64,000 nucleotides of DNA from Procambarus clarkii (GCF_040958095.1 NC_091193.1:30836832-30900831), one strand, 5' to 3'. Numbered from the stretch's first letter, positions 22,143 to 34,600 are shown. The notes: generated by a model from the letters alone, not told the origin. Program-made: numbers and translations.

Positions 22143-22354
22143 TTGTCTCAATAAACCTACTTGAACTTGGAAGACCATTATGTATTAAAGTGTCAAATTA
22201 TGGATAACCATAGAAATAAGGAAATAAGTAGTGTACCACTTCAAATTGTTTGGATGTGTGATAATGATATGATAGACAGAATACTTAGGAACTACAAGAA
22301 TTTTGCCCCAATGATTGTAACACTTACTATATTAATATGCAATGTTAAATGTTG

Positions 22355-22515
22355 TATTGTGATTTGTGTATCTGTACTCACTGAATTTGTGCGCCCCTTG
22401 AGGGACTTGAAGTAGAGGGGGGTAGAAATAGCCTAAGCTACTCTATCCCTTTGAGATGTATTTTTTTCTTTTCTTGTCTCAATAAACATACTTGAACTTG
22501 AACTTGAAATGTTAC
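22355..22515 (+). mobile_element. Second copy of the same LINE 3' UTR and tail
   Basis: CACTGAATTTGTGCGCCCCT, GAGGGACTTGAAGTA, TAGAAATAGCCTAAGCTA and AATAAACATACTTGAACTTG match 22035-22168. The tail is repeated CTTGAA. Confidence 0.75.
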
Positions 22516-22639
22516 ATTTGTTGTTTACCTACGTAATTCTAAGAGTTTACCTACGTAATTCTAAGAACCCAAGGGCCACTAACTATCTAGTGGCCTCGAA
22601 GAGGACAGAAAGCCGGCGGCTTGTTAAAGGGCCCGCCAA

Positions 22640-22740
22640 TTGTCTTAATGATATTTTTTAGCTGGAATTTGGCATTTACGGCTTCAGCAGGTAGGCGGTT
22701 CCATGGGTTTATAGCCCTCTTGATGGAAAAAAACATCTGT
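22640..22740 (-). mobile_element. Short LINE scrap
   Basis: TTTTTAGCTGGAATTTGGCA and AGGCGGTTCCATGGGTTTAT resemble, with changes, the block near 18965-19025. It belongs to a CR1-like family in the minus orientation. Too short to classify further. Confidence 0.35.
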
Positions 22741-22744
22741 TTTC

Positions 22745-23090
22745 AGTCCTACTTGAGAGAACATACTCTCCAACACTATATCTGTGATTGTCCTGTTATC
22801 AGTGACTTCATACCAAATGGTATGAGGTACTTTGAGCTCTGTAATTACTTCATACACTCAGGAATATTGGAAGATATTCTTGTGCTGCACCCAGATTTTG
22901 CCAGTGGAGGCTAATAGATCAGCATTAAGTATTTTGTTCTCTCCTAATTCCATGTATGACTGGCCATCCTGTGAGGTGAGGATGTGGGATGAGCTTGTAG
23001 CTGGTTTTTGATCTACACTGTGTGGTCCTTCATACAGAATAGGGAAGCAGCACATTGCTGTGTATACCTAAACATGTTTAAAAATACATT
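22745..23090 (+). mobile_element. I-type LINE C-terminus and 3' UTR
   Basis: The frame to 22914 encodes REHTLQHYICDCPVISDF, a variant of the SHTLRHYVMEC tail of the LINE at 7735-10205. It then has YFIHSGILEDILVLHPDFA, matching FIQNDLLIEILAKYPQFA there. A 3' UTR follows, including CCATCCTGTGAGGTGAGGAT and GCAGCACATTGCTGTGTATA. Confidence 0.7.
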
Positions 23091-23224
23091 GTTTGAGAGG
23101 AGTCTTGTAGAAACTGGTAAGAGTAATTATAATATAATGTTTCCATGATTCAGTGCTTACCTCTTGTGAAAATTGCTTAGAGTTGCTTAGTCAGAGTTGA
23201 TTTGTTTTTTGTATTGAGGCTGGT

Positions 23225-23385
23225 ATTTTCTAAATTGATTCCATGTACAGTATGTCTAACCATCCTGTGAGATGGGAGTATTAGATAAACTTATAGCTAG
23301 TTTTTTATCTACACTGTGTAATATTCCATATAGAATAGGGTAGCAGCACATTGCTGTGTATACCTAATCTTCTTAATAAAAAAAA
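23225..23385 (+). repeat. Second copy of the LINE 3' UTR
   Basis: CCATCCTGTGAGATGGGAGT, ATCTACACTGTGTAAT and GCAGCACATTGCTGTGTATA repeat 22940-23085 about 290 bp downstream. It ends with AATAAA, so this is probably the true 3' terminus. Confidence 0.65.
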
Positions 23386-23734
23386 TCAGTAATAAAGATT
23401 TTAAATTATAGTTTGTATTATTACAAATTCAGTACTGTATTATCCTTATTAAATCCTGTTGACCATGGATCATTAAGATCTCATGATGATATGTAATAGT
23501 CATATTTCTTTTGAACTGCTAATCCATGCTAATCATTCATTAAATTGTGCATTATGTCTCAATTTTTCACTTCCTTGGATATACTGTACAGTACAAAAAG
23601 ATAGGATAAAAATAAACCAGTAATATTTCTTTCATTATATTTTTCATTTAAATAACTGCATCAATATTTTTACAGCTGACAGGATTTTTTACCATATAGG
23701 TGCATTATTTGTAAAAAAAAATTTGGTTTATTGT

Positions 23735-23795
23735 TACACACAATGGTGCTACATAGCCTTCCCAGCTTGGTGCCTTCTTTTAATACTTACTGATT
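23735..23795 (-). repeat. AAGGCACCAAGC dispersed repeat
   Basis: The reverse complement contains GAAGGCACCAAGCTGGGAAG and GCTATGTAGCACCAT. A second copy lies at 24415-24460. The 59-bp satellite at 50.4 kb is built on the same core. Confidence 0.55.
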
Positions 23796-23799
23796 AAAA

Positions 23800-24345
23800 A
23801 ATAAATAATAAATACATTTTATTCAGGAAAAGTACATACAGTTGATTTACAAACATAATGTTGGATTTATAGACAGAGCTAGTACATACAATACCTAAAG
23901 CCATTAATACTCATAGCATTTCGGGCAAGGTGTGGGGGAAAAAACACAGACTAAAACTTAATAGTAATCGGGATTAGGTATAAATTGTATTGAAAGAAGG
24001 AATAAAAAATACAAAAAGGGGGTTAACATAGCATAAATCAGCAATTACACATGTTGGTGAATAGTGTTGTTTAAAAAATAGCAAGACATGGGTTGACATT
24101 TAGGAGGTAAGTTAGGTTACATGGAGTTAATTAGGCAGTACTTGGTTTAACTCTTAAACTGGTTGAGAGAGGTACAGCCTTTGACATGATTCGGGAGGTC
24201 ATTCCACATTCTGGGTCCCTTGATTTGTAGAGCACTTCTAGTTTGGTTATACACAGCCAAATTGAGTAACAGGAAGAGGTCTTGGACACAAATTTGTTCC
24301 ATGCTAAATGTAGAGGAATCAGCTGAGTATTCCTCAAATAAAATA
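23800..24345 (-). mobile_element. CR1-like LINE C-terminus and 3' tail
   Basis: The minus strand near 24200 can be read with frame changes as GPRMWNDLPNHVKG followed by CTSLNQFKS, the end motif of many LINE ORF2 proteins. It continues into the 3' UTR seen at 18.6, 19.2 and 19.7 kb (CCCGAAATGCTATGAGTATT, TACTAGCTCTGTC, CCTGAATAAAATG). Frames are broken. Confidence 0.6.
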
Positions 24346-25079
24346 AGTTGCCTCAGCTTATAAGGTAAATAAAATAAGCATTTCTCAAATAAGTAGCTGC
24401 CTCACCTCACTGCCTTACTGCTACATAGCCTTCCCGGCATGGTGCCTTCTTTTGATAATTAATTGTTCCACACCCAAATTGTATAACAGGAAGAGGTCTT
24501 GGACCTCTACTTCCCTCTCTCTTTTTTAATAATCTATATAGTCATAATTATAGCTTTAAGTATTCAATGAATAAAGTTTGTGACATTTTTACCCTTCTCC
24601 TTACCTAACATCATTTGTGCAGCATATTTTTATTTTATGTCTCACCCAGATTTAATTTCAAAATAAAACCAAACTAAATAAATTAGAAATGGGTATGTAT
24701 AGCTAAGGTACACCCTTACTACTAGGTGAACAGGGGCATTTGGTGACAGTAAATGATCCCATCAGGCAGGGCTCATCACCTTCTCTCATATTTCATGTTC
24801 ACCAGTGTTTATTTACTTAATAACTACGGGTATAATATGTTGCTATTATAAAACTAATTCTATTATCATCAAACACATATTTACTTCAAGTTTCAAGCAG
24901 AGAATGCATATATAACTAACACGAAGGACTCCTCTTCACTAGATTCACCAGCTATAATATTTTAGTCATGTTCCAATATCATAAATCGATCCCAGTGTTA
25001 TGTAGTAGAGAAAAAATGACTTATATCCAGTTTACGTAAAGCTACGAGTGGTCGAAACTACACTTAAATCCCGGAATGA
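24346..25079. other. Unassigned stretch
   Basis: Apart from the AAGGCACC repeat copy at 24415-24460, no gene or known family is recognised. It is AT-rich with no long frames. Confidence 0.4.
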
Positions 25080-25205
25080 ACTTACGAAGGTTTTTCCACT
25101 TAGGGTAGCTAGTTGAATACGGACGTAGCCGCCACGAAGGCGTTAAGAGGGAAAACGTTCTTAGCTAAGAGGAAAAACCTTCGTAAGTACCTTCCTGAAT
25201 CCGGC
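25080..25205. repeat. Short foldback element
   Basis: ACTTACGAAGGTTTTTCCAC then TTAG on the left faces CTAAGAGGAAAAACC then TTCGTAAGT on the right, about 100 bp apart, around a GC-richer centre. The ends GGAATGAA and ACCTTCCTGAATCC are less clear. It looks like a small MITE-type hairpin. Confidence 0.55.
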
Positions 25206-25639
25206 CCCAGACTCTTAGAGATATACTGTTCGTCTCTTGGTACACATTTGAGTATAAGGAATGACCACAGAAGCCCAAAAACTTAGTATTTATCATATAT
25301 AAATAGTCTGTGAACAATTACATAAAGAATTTATTTCCCATTTCAGTCAATTACTGGTAATGAGTTTATTTTTACCGTGATTACAAAGCCAGGTTACTGA
25401 TAAACATCACAGTCCACTATGTACATAGAGGTTCACATCCTTCACCCTAATATGTCCATACCGTAGACCAATACCCGTTCACACGTTGGACCCCCTAACT
25501 GGTCCACATAAGAAACCTTAACAGATATAACATGTCTGTGTCTGTTTATATCTGTCAATACTTCCTCTATAATACACACCTATGAGTTTGACTACTGCAA
25601 CGCATCCTCCGAATTGACAGTACCGTTTATAATATTAAG

Positions 25640-26095
25640 TGTAATAAGTACATTTTCAGACTACTAAGAATAGTACAAAATTACACTTAATTGTGCCTAT
25701 ACATCTACCTCACCAAATTTTCTCCTTGTTAAGACACTCAGAATTTAAAAATGAAGTTTTCATGTTTAATTCTATATACACAAGTTTTAAATAGAAAGAA
25801 TTTCTTTTTCACTTTTATTAAACAATAGATATTATGCAAAATTCGAAAATATCCGGAGTTACTTTACAATTTATTGAAAGATTTTAGTTTTGTTTTATTA
25901 GTTTTCTAAAACTGTAATATCAATATAGCTGTAGGTTAAGTACTAATTGTATTTAAGAAGCAATAAATTGCTTGTAGTCATACACTAAGAAGGTTAGGTT
26001 AGGTCGTGGTTTTCTATTCAGCTTTTTTGGTAAACCCTAATATTCACAATATTTTGGTGCGATTCTGGCGATTAAATGTATTTATGTACTAAGCA
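25640..26095 (+). mobile_element. Non-coding MITE-like element, related to 58.3 and 62.3 kb
   Basis: The block from TTTTATTAAACAATAGATAT through GAGTTACTTTACAATTTATT, TTTTAGTTTTGTT and AGTACTAATTGT is matched in reverse at about 62320-62465. The next block, GAAGGTTAGGTTAGG and GGTTTTCTATTCAGCTTTTT, resembles the arm of the foldback at 58320-58700. No protein is encoded. Boundaries are approximate. Confidence 0.5.
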
Positions 26096-26099
26096 TCTG

Positions 26100-26612
26100 A
26101 GAGATACTCAAATGGGGTAACTCGGATCATATATGTCGATGATATTTTGTTTGAGGGCAAAGATATTTCAAAGGTTCAAACAGTGTTGGACAATTTCGGA
26201 AACCTGTGTCACCATATATGGGACTGGTGGTTAATGAAAACAAAACTAAGTTTGAATGTAGAAGTCGGAGCCCCATTGTCTTGAAAATAAATGGTAAAAA
26301 TATATAGAGAGTTAATATATATAAATATTTAGGCATATATGTTGGATATACCCATGAGAGTTTGGAAGCTGAGATGAACAGACTGTTGGGTCAATGTCGG
26401 AAGAGATTACACCCTCTGAAGGCTTTGGCATGCTGTGGAAAGGGAGTGGGAGTCCCTGTGCTACCAATGATATACTTGAGTACTGTAAGATCTCTTATTG
26501 ATTATGCTGCACCTGTCATTTCTTGTTTTGGTAAAGGCAGGATGAGCAAGTTGGAGAAGGTACAAAATGAAGCCATGAGAATTTTCTTAAGATGCCCAAG
26601 AAATGCTATGAG
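26100..26612 (+). mobile_element. I-type LINE RT fragment
   Basis: With frame changes, it reads ITYVDDILFEGKDI (a decayed motif C) and then an open stretch with MNRLLGQCRKRLHPLKALA, LSTVRSLIDYAAPVIS and LEKVQNEAMRIFLRCPRN. This matches the thumb of the LINE at 7735-10205 (SLVDYAAS, LEKLQNEALRIILGCPR). It is cut at 26612 by the 16-bp array, which begins inside the coding sequence. Confidence 0.7.
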
Positions 26613-27045
26613 AGCACAGTGGCACCTGAGCACAGTGGCACCTGAGCACAGTGGCACCTGAGCACAGTGGCACCTGAGCACAGTGGCACCTGAGCACAGT
26701 GGCACCCGAGCACAGTGGCACCTGAGCACAGAGGCACCTGAGCACAGTGGCACCTGAGCACAGAGGCACCTGAGCACAGTGGCACCCGAGCACAGTGGCA
26801 CCCGAGCACAGTGGCACCTGAGCACAGTGGCACCTGAGCACAGTGGCACCTGAGCACAGTGGCACCTGAGCACAGTGGCACCTGAGCACAGTGGCACCTG
26901 AGCACAGTGGCACCCGAGCACAGTGGCACCTGAGCACAGAGGCACCTGAGCACAGTGGCACCTGAGCACAGAGGCACCTGAGCACAGTGGCACCCGAGCA
27001 CAGTGGCACCCGAGCACAGTGGCACCCGAGCATAGTGGCACCCGA
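26612..27045. repeat. 16-bp minisatellite, about 27 copies
   Basis: The unit is GAGCACAGTGGCACCT with few variants (CCGAGC for CTGAGC, AGAGGC for AGTGGC). Because 16 is not a multiple of three, apparent reverse-strand proteins of period 16 occur in all frames and are shadows. It starts within LINE coding sequence. Confidence 0.95.
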
Positions 27046-27311
27046 TGCTAGTCCGCGCCTGACACTGCCGGGGTCGACGGTTCGCATCCACCTCATAGCC
27101 CAAGTGGATTTTCTCAAAGTGTACATGAATATGATTTAAATTATTTCAACACAAAATAGCACACCAAACAATGGACAAGTTTCAGGAAACACCTGGGTAA
27201 ATACTGGCTTGGAAACAGTGTTGATAATTTATTGAAAAAATACTGAGTGACATAGTAGAGGATCACTGGGTCGCATCCAAAGGATATTACACATATATTA
27301 CACATTCCCTC
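27046..27311. other. Unique spacer between arrays
   Basis: About 260 bp between the 16-bp and 26/27-bp arrays. No gene or repeat was recognised. Confidence 0.5.
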
Positions 27312-28589
27312 GTGTGGGAATACATATGAATGACATCGGGTGGGAATACATATGAATGACATCGGGTGGGAATACATATGGATGACCTCGAGTGGGAATA
27401 CATATGGGTGACCTCGGGGTGGGAATACATATGGATGACCTCGAGTGGGAATACATATGGATGACCTCGGGGTGGGAATACATATGGATGACCTCGAGTG
27501 GGAATACATAAGGATGACCTCGGGTGGGAATACATAAGGATGACCTCGGGGTGGGAATACATATGGATGACCTCGGGGTGGGAATACATAAGGATGACCT
27601 CGGGTGGGAATACATAAGGATGACCTCGGGGTGGGAATACATAAGGATGACCTCGGGTGGGAATACATATGGATGACCTCGGGGTGGGAATACATATGGA
27701 TGACCTCGGGGTGGGAATACATATGGATGACCTCGAGTGGGAATACATATGGATGACCTCGGGTGGGAATACATAAGGATGACCTCGGGGTGGGAATACA
27801 TATGGATGACCTCGGGGTGGGAATACATAAGGATGACCTCGGGGTGGGAATACATAAGGATGACCTCGGGGTGGGAATACATATGGGTGACCTCGGGGTG
27901 GGAATACATAAGGATGACCTCGGGGTGGGAATACATATGGATGACCTCGGGTGGGAATACATATGGATGACCTCGGGGTGGGAATACATAAGGATGACCT
28001 CGGGTGGGAATACATATGGATGACCTCGGGTGGGAATACATATGGATGACCTCGGGGTGGGAATACATAAGGATGACCTCGGGGTGGGAATACATATGGA
28101 TGACCTCGGGTGGGAATACATATGGATGACCTCGGGGTGGGAATACATAAGGATGACCTCGGGTGGGAATACATATGGATGACCTCGGGGTGGGAATACA
28201 TAAGGATGACCTCGGGGTGGGAATACATAAGGATGACCTCGGGGTGGGAATACATATGGGTGACCTCGGGTGGGAATACATATGGGTGACCTCGGGTGGG
28301 AATACATATGGATGACCTCGGGGTGGGAATACATATGGGTGACCTCGGGGTGGGAATACATATGGATGACCTCGGGGTGGGAATACATATGGATGACCTC
28401 GGGGTGGGAATACATATGGGTGACCTCGGGTGGGAATACATATGGGTGACCTCGGGTGGGAATACATATGGATGACCTCGGGGTGGGAATACATATGGGT
28501 GACCTCGGGGTGGGAATACATATGGGTGACCTCGGGGTGGGAATACATATGGATGACCTCGGGGTGGGAATACATATGGGTGACCTCTC
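27312..28589. repeat. 26/27-bp minisatellite, about 48 copies
   Basis: The unit contains GGGAATACATATGGATGACC followed by TC and three to four G or GAG. Units mix 26- and 27-bp lengths and ATATGG, ATAAGG and ATATGGG variants, so all six frames show long repetitive open frames that are not genes. Confidence 0.95.
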
Positions 28590-28619
28590 TTATAAGCTGG
28601 CATATATGTTTGGAGGAAG

Positions 28620-31600
28620 ATATTTGGAGGCTATCCTGACACAGCTCCTTCTTGGAGGCTATCCTGGTAGAGCTCCCTCTTGGAGGCTATCCTGGTAGAG
28701 CTCCTTCTTGGAGGCTATCCTGACACAGCTCCTTCTTGGAGGCTATCCTGGTAGAGCTCCCTCTTGGAGGCTATCCTGGTAGAGCTCCTTCTTGGAGGCT
28801 ATCCTGACACAGCTCCTTCTTGGAGGCTATCCTGGTAGAGCTCCCTCTTGGAGGCTATCCTGGTAGAGCTCCTTCTTGGAGGCTATCCTGACACAGCTCC
28901 TTCTTGGAGGCTATTCTGACACAGCTCCTTCTTGGAGGCTATCCTGACACAGCTCCCTCTTGGAGGCTATCCTGACACAGCTCCCTCTTGGAGGCTATCC
29001 TGACACAGCTCCCTCTTGGAGGCTATCATGGTACAGCTCCTTCTTGGAGGCTATCCTGACACAGCTCCCTCTTGGAGGCTATCCTGACACAGCTCCCTCT
29101 TGGAGGCTATCCTGGTAGAGCTCCCTCTTGGAGGCTATCCTGACACAGCTCCCTCTTGGAGGCTATCATGGTACAGCTCACTCTTGGAGGCTATCCTGAC
29201 ACAGCTCCTTCTTGGAGGCTATCCTGACACAGCTCCCTCTTGGAGGCTATCCTGGTACAGCTCACTCTTGGAGGGTATCCTGACACAGCTCTCTCTTGGA
29301 GGCTATCCTGACACAGCTCCCTCTTGGAGGCTATCCTGGTACAGCTCCCTCTTGGAGGCTATCCTGGTACAGCTCACTCTTGGAGGCTATCATGGTACAG
29401 TTCCCTCTTGGAGGCTATCCTGACACAGCTCCCTCTTGGAGGCTATCCTGGTACAGCTCACTCTTGGAGGCTATCATGGTACAGTTCCCTCTTGGAGGCT
29501 ATCCTGGTACAGCTCCCTCTTGGAGGCTATCCTGGTACAGCTCACTCTTGGAGGCTATCATGGTACAGTTCCCTCTTGGAGGCTATCCTGACACAGCTCA
29601 CTCTTGGAGTCTATCATGGTACAGCTCACTCTTGGAGTCTATCATGGTACAGCTCCCTCTTGGAGTCTATCATGGTACAGCTCTCTCTTGGAGTCTATCA
29701 TGGTACAGCTCCCTCTTGGAGGCTATCCTGACACAGCTCCCACTTGGAGGCTATCCTGACACAGCTCCTTCTTGGAGGCTATCCTGGTACAGCTCCCTCT
29801 TGGAGGCTATCATGGTACAGCTCCCTCTTGGAGGCTATCATGGTACAGCTCACTCTTGGAGTCTATCATGGTATCATGGTACAGCTCCCTCTTGGAGGCT
29901 ATCCTGGTACAGCTCACTCTTGGAGGCTATCATGGTACAGTTCCCTCTTGGAGGCTATCCTGACACAGCTCACTCTTGGAGTCTATCATGGTACAGCTCA
30001 CTCTTGGAGTCTATCATGGTACAGCTCCCTCTTGGAGTCTATCATGGTACAGCTCTCTCTTGGAGTCTATCATGGTACAGCTCCCTCTTGGAGGCTATCC
30101 TGACACAGCTCCCACTTGGAGGCTATCCTGACACAGCTCCTTCTTGGAGGCTATCCTGGTACAGCTCCCTCTTGGAGGCTATCATGGTACAGCTCCCTCT
30201 TGGAGGCTATCATGGTACAGCTCACTCTTGGAGTCTATCATGGTATCATGGTACAGCTCCCTCTTGGAGTCTATCATGGTACAGCTCCCTCTTGGAGGCT
30301 ATCATGGTACAGCTCCCTCTTGGAGGCTATCCTGGTAGAGCTCCTTCTTGGAGGCTATCCTGACACAGCTCCTTCTTGGAGGCTATCCTGGTAGAGCTCC
30401 CTCTTGGAGGCTATCCTGGTAGAGCTCCTTCTTGGAGGCTATCCTGACACAGCTCCTTCTTGGAGGCTATCCTGGTAGAGCTCCCTCTTGGAGGCTATCC
30501 TGGTAGAGCTCCTTCTTGGAGGCTATCCTGACACAGCTCCTTCTTGGAGGCTATCCTGACACAGCTCCTTCTTGGAGGCTATCCTGACACAGCTCCCTCT
30601 TGGAGGCTATCCTGACACAGCTCCCTCTTGGAGGCTATCCTGACACAGCTCCCTCTTGGAGGCTATCATGGTACAGCTCCTTCTTGGAGGCTATCCTGAC
30701 ACAGCTCCCTCTTGGAGGCTATCCTGACACAGCTCCCTCTTGGAGGCTATCCTGGTAGAGCTCCCTCTTGGAGGCTATCCTGACACAGCTCCCTCTTGGA
30801 GGCTATCATGGTACAGCTCACTCTTGGAGGCTATCCTGACACAGCTCCTTCTTGGAGGCTATCCTGACACAGCTCCCTCTTGGAGGCTATCCTGGTACAG
30901 CTCACTCTTGGAGGGTATCCTGACACAGCTCTCTCTTGGAGGCTATCCTGACACAGCTCCCTCTTGGAGGCTATCCTGGTACAGCTCCCTCTTGGAGGCT
31001 ATCCTGGTACAGCTCACTCTTGGAGGCTATCATGGTACAGTTCCCTCTTGGAGGCTATCCTGACACAGCTCCCTCTTGGAGGCTATCCTGGTACAGCTCA
31101 CTCTTGGAGGCTATCATGGTACAGTTCCCTCTTGGAGGCTATCCTGGTACAGCTCCCTCTTGGAGGCTATCCTGGTACAGCTCACTCTTGGAGGCTATCA
31201 TGGTACAGTTCCCTCTTGGAGGCTATCCTGACACAGCTCACTCTTGGAGTCTATCATGGTACAGCTCACTCTTGGAGTCTATCATGGTACAGCTCCCTCT
31301 TGGAGTCTATCATGGTACAGCTCTCTCTTGGAGTCTATCATGGTACAGCTCCCTCTTGGAGGCTATCCTGACACAGCTCCCACTTGGAGGCTATCCTGAC
31401 ACAGCTCCTTCTTGGAGGCTATCCTGGTACAGCTCCCTCTTGGAGGCTATCATGGTACAGCTCCCTCTTGGAGGCTATCATGGTACAGCTCACTCTTGGA
31501 GTCTATCATGGTATCATGGTACAGCTCCCTCTTGGAGGCTATCCTGGTACAGCTCACTCTTGGAGGCTATCATGGTACAGTTCCCTCTTGGAGGCTATCC

Positions 31601-34600
31601 TGACACAGCTCACTCTTGGAGTCTATCATGGTACAGCTCACTCTTGGAGTCTATCATGGTACAGCTCCCTCTTGGAGTCTATCATGGTACAGCTCTCTCT
31701 TGGAGTCTATCATGGTACAGCTCCCTCTTGGAGGCTATCCTGACACAGCTCCCACTTGGAGGCTATCCTGACACAGCTCCTTCTTGGAGGCTATCCTGGT
31801 ACAGCTCCCTCTTGGAGGCTATCATGGTACAGCTCCCTCTTGGAGGCTATCATGGTACAGCTCACTCTTGGAGTCTATCATGGTATCATGGTACAGCTCC
31901 CTCTTGGAGTCTATCATGGTACAGCTCCCTCTTGGAGGCTATCATGGTACAGCTCCCTCTTGGAGGCTATCATGGTATCATGGTACAGCTCCCTCTTGGA
32001 GGCTATCATGGTACAGCTCCCTCTTGGAGGCTATCATGGTACAGCTCACTCTTGGAGGCTTTCATGGTACAGCTCCCTCTTGGAGGCTATCCAGACACAG
32101 CTCCCTCTTGGAGGCTATCCTGACACAGCTCCCTCTTGGAGGCTATCCTGACACAGCTCCCTCTTGGAGGCTATCCTGACACAGCTCCCTCTTGGAGGCT
32201 ATCCTGACACAGCTCCCTCTTGGAGGCTATCCTGACACAGCTCCCTCTTGGAGGCTATCCTGACACAGCTCCTTCTTGGGGGCTATCCTGACACAGCTCC
32301 CTCTTGGAGGCTATCCTGACACAGCTCCCTCTTGGAGGCTATCCTGACACAGCTCCCTCTTGGAGGCTATCCTGACACAGCTCCCTCTTGGAGGCTATCC
32401 TGACACAGCTCCCTCTTGGAGGCTATCCTGACACAGCTCCTTCTTGGAGGCTATCCTGACACAGCTCCCTCTTGGAGGCTATCCTGACACAGCTCCCTCT
32501 TGGAGGCTATCCTGACACAGCTCCTTCTTGGAGGCTATCCTGACACAGCTCCTTCTTGGAGGCTATCCTGACACAGCTCCCTCTTGGAGGCTATCATGGT
32601 ACAGCTCCTTCTTGGAGGCTATCCTGACACAGCTCCCTCTTGGAGGCTATCCTGACACAGCTCCTTCTTGGAGGCTATCCTGGTACAGCTCCTTCTTGGA
32701 GGCTATCCTGGTACAGCTCCTTCTTGGAGGCTATCATGACACAGCTCCTTCTTGGAGGCTATCCTGACACAGCTCCTTCTTGGAGGCTATCCTGACACAG
32801 CTCCTTCTTGGAGGCTATCCTGGCACAGCTCCTTCTTGGAGGCTATCCTGGTACAGCTCCCTCTTGGAGGCTATCATGGTACAGCTCCCTCTTGGAGGCT
32901 ATCATGGTACAGCTCACTCTTGGAGTCTATCATGGTATCATGGTACAGCTCCCTCTTGGAGTCTATCATGGTACAGCTCCCTCTTGGAGGCTATCATGGT
33001 ACAGCTCCCTCTTGGAGGCTATCATGGTATCATGGTACAGCTCCCTCTTGGAGGCTATCATGGTACAGCTCCCTCTTGGAGGCTATCATGGTACAGCTCA
33101 CTCTTGGAGGCTTTCATGGTACAGCTCCCTCTTGGAGGCTATCCAGACACAGCTCCCTCTTGGAGGCTATCCTGACACAGCTCCCTCTTGGAGGCTATCC
33201 TGACACAGCTCCCTCTTGGAGGCTATCCTGACACAGCTCCCTCTTGGAGGCTATCCTGACACAGCTCCCTCTTGGAGGCTATCCTGACACAGCTCCCTCT
33301 TGGAGGCTATCCTGACACAGCTCCTTCTTGGGGGCTATCCTGACACAGCTCCCTCTTGGAGGCTATCCTGACACAGCTCCCTCTTGGAGGCTATCCTGAC
33401 ACAGCTCCCTCTTGGAGGCTATCCTGACACAGCTCCCTCTTGGAGGCTATCCTGACACAGCTCCCTCTTGGAGGCTATCCTGACACAGCTCCTTCTTGGA
33501 GGCTATCCTGACACAGCTCCCTCTTGGAGGCTATCCTGACACAGCTCCCTCTTGGAGGCTATCCTGACACAGCTCCTTCTTGGAGGCTATCCTGACACAG
33601 CTCCTTCTTGGAGGCTATCCTGACACAGCTCCCTCTTGGAGGCTATCATGGTACAGCTCCTTCTTGGAGGCTATCCTGACACAGCTCCCTCTTGGAGGCT
33701 ATCCTGACACAGCTCCTTCTTGGAGGCTATCCTGGTACAGCTCCTTCTTGGAGGCTATCCTGGTACAGCTCCTTCTTGGAGGCTATCATGACACAGCTCC
33801 TTCTTGGAGGCTATCCTGACACAGCTCCTTCTTGGAGGCTATCCTGACACAGCTCCTTCTTGGAGGCTATCCTGGCACAGCTCCTTCTTGGAGGCTATCC
33901 TGACACAGCTCCTTCTTGGAGGCTATCCTGGCACAGCTCCTTCTTGGAGGCTATCCTGACACAGCTCCTTCTTGGAGGCTATCCTGGCACAGCTCCTTCT
34001 TGGAGGCTATCCTGGTACAGCTCACTCTTGGAGGCTATCATGGTACAGCTCACTCTTGGAGGCTATCCTGACACAGCTCCCTCTTGGAGGCTATCCTGAC
34101 ACAGCTCCCTCTTGGAGGCTATCCTGACACAGCTCCTTCTTGGAGGCTATCCTGACACAGCTCCTTCTTGGAGGCTATCCTGACACAGCTCCCTCTTGGA
34201 GGCTATCATGGTACAGCTCCTTCTTGGAGGCTATCCTGACACAGCTCCCTCTTGGAGGCTATCCTGACACAGCTCCTTCTTGGAGGCTATCCTGGTACAG
34301 CTCCTTCTTGGAGGCTATCCTGGTACAGCTCCTTCTTGGAGGCTATCATGACACAGCTCCTTCTTGGAGGCTATCCTGACACAGCTCCTTCTTGGAGGCT
34401 ATCCTGACACAGCTCCTTCTTGGAGGCTATCCTGGCACAGCTCCTTCTTGGAGGCTATCCTGACACAGCTCCTTCTTGGAGGCTATCCTGGCACAGCTCC
34501 TTCTTGGAGGCTATCCTGACACAGCTCCTTCTTGGAGGCTATCCTGGCACAGCTCCTTCTTGGAGGCTATCCTGGTACAGCTCACTCTTGGAGGCTATCA

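Larger units (their letters stand above)
19890..22168 (+). mobile_element. ORF1-only LINE derivative (ORF2 almost wholly deleted)
   Basis: A short 5' leader is followed by an intact ORF1-like gene (19999-21921) and the first 28 or so codons of ORF2 (from 21904). The sequence then passes directly into a 3' UTR (about 22010-22168) with AATAAACCTACTTGAACTTG at its end. The same 3' UTR occurs again at 22355-22515, confirming it as the element's 3' end. An ordinary LINE would have some 3 kb of ORF2 in between. Confidence 0.65.

Noticed and set aside
25985-26010. TTAGG-like telomere repeat (GGTTAGGTTAGG)
   Set aside because: Only two units, inside a dispersed MITE-like element with the same text at other loci; not telomeric.
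27141-28603. Three long minus-strand frames rich in MYSHPEV, CIPTPRS and GHPYVFPP
   Set aside because: They are all readings of the same 26/27-bp array in different frames, with no unique sequence or codon bias.
29296-32123. Plus-strand frames of up to 395 codons (SWRLSWYSSLLEA repeats)
   Set aside because: Translation of the 28-bp array; every frame is open in places and no domain is present.
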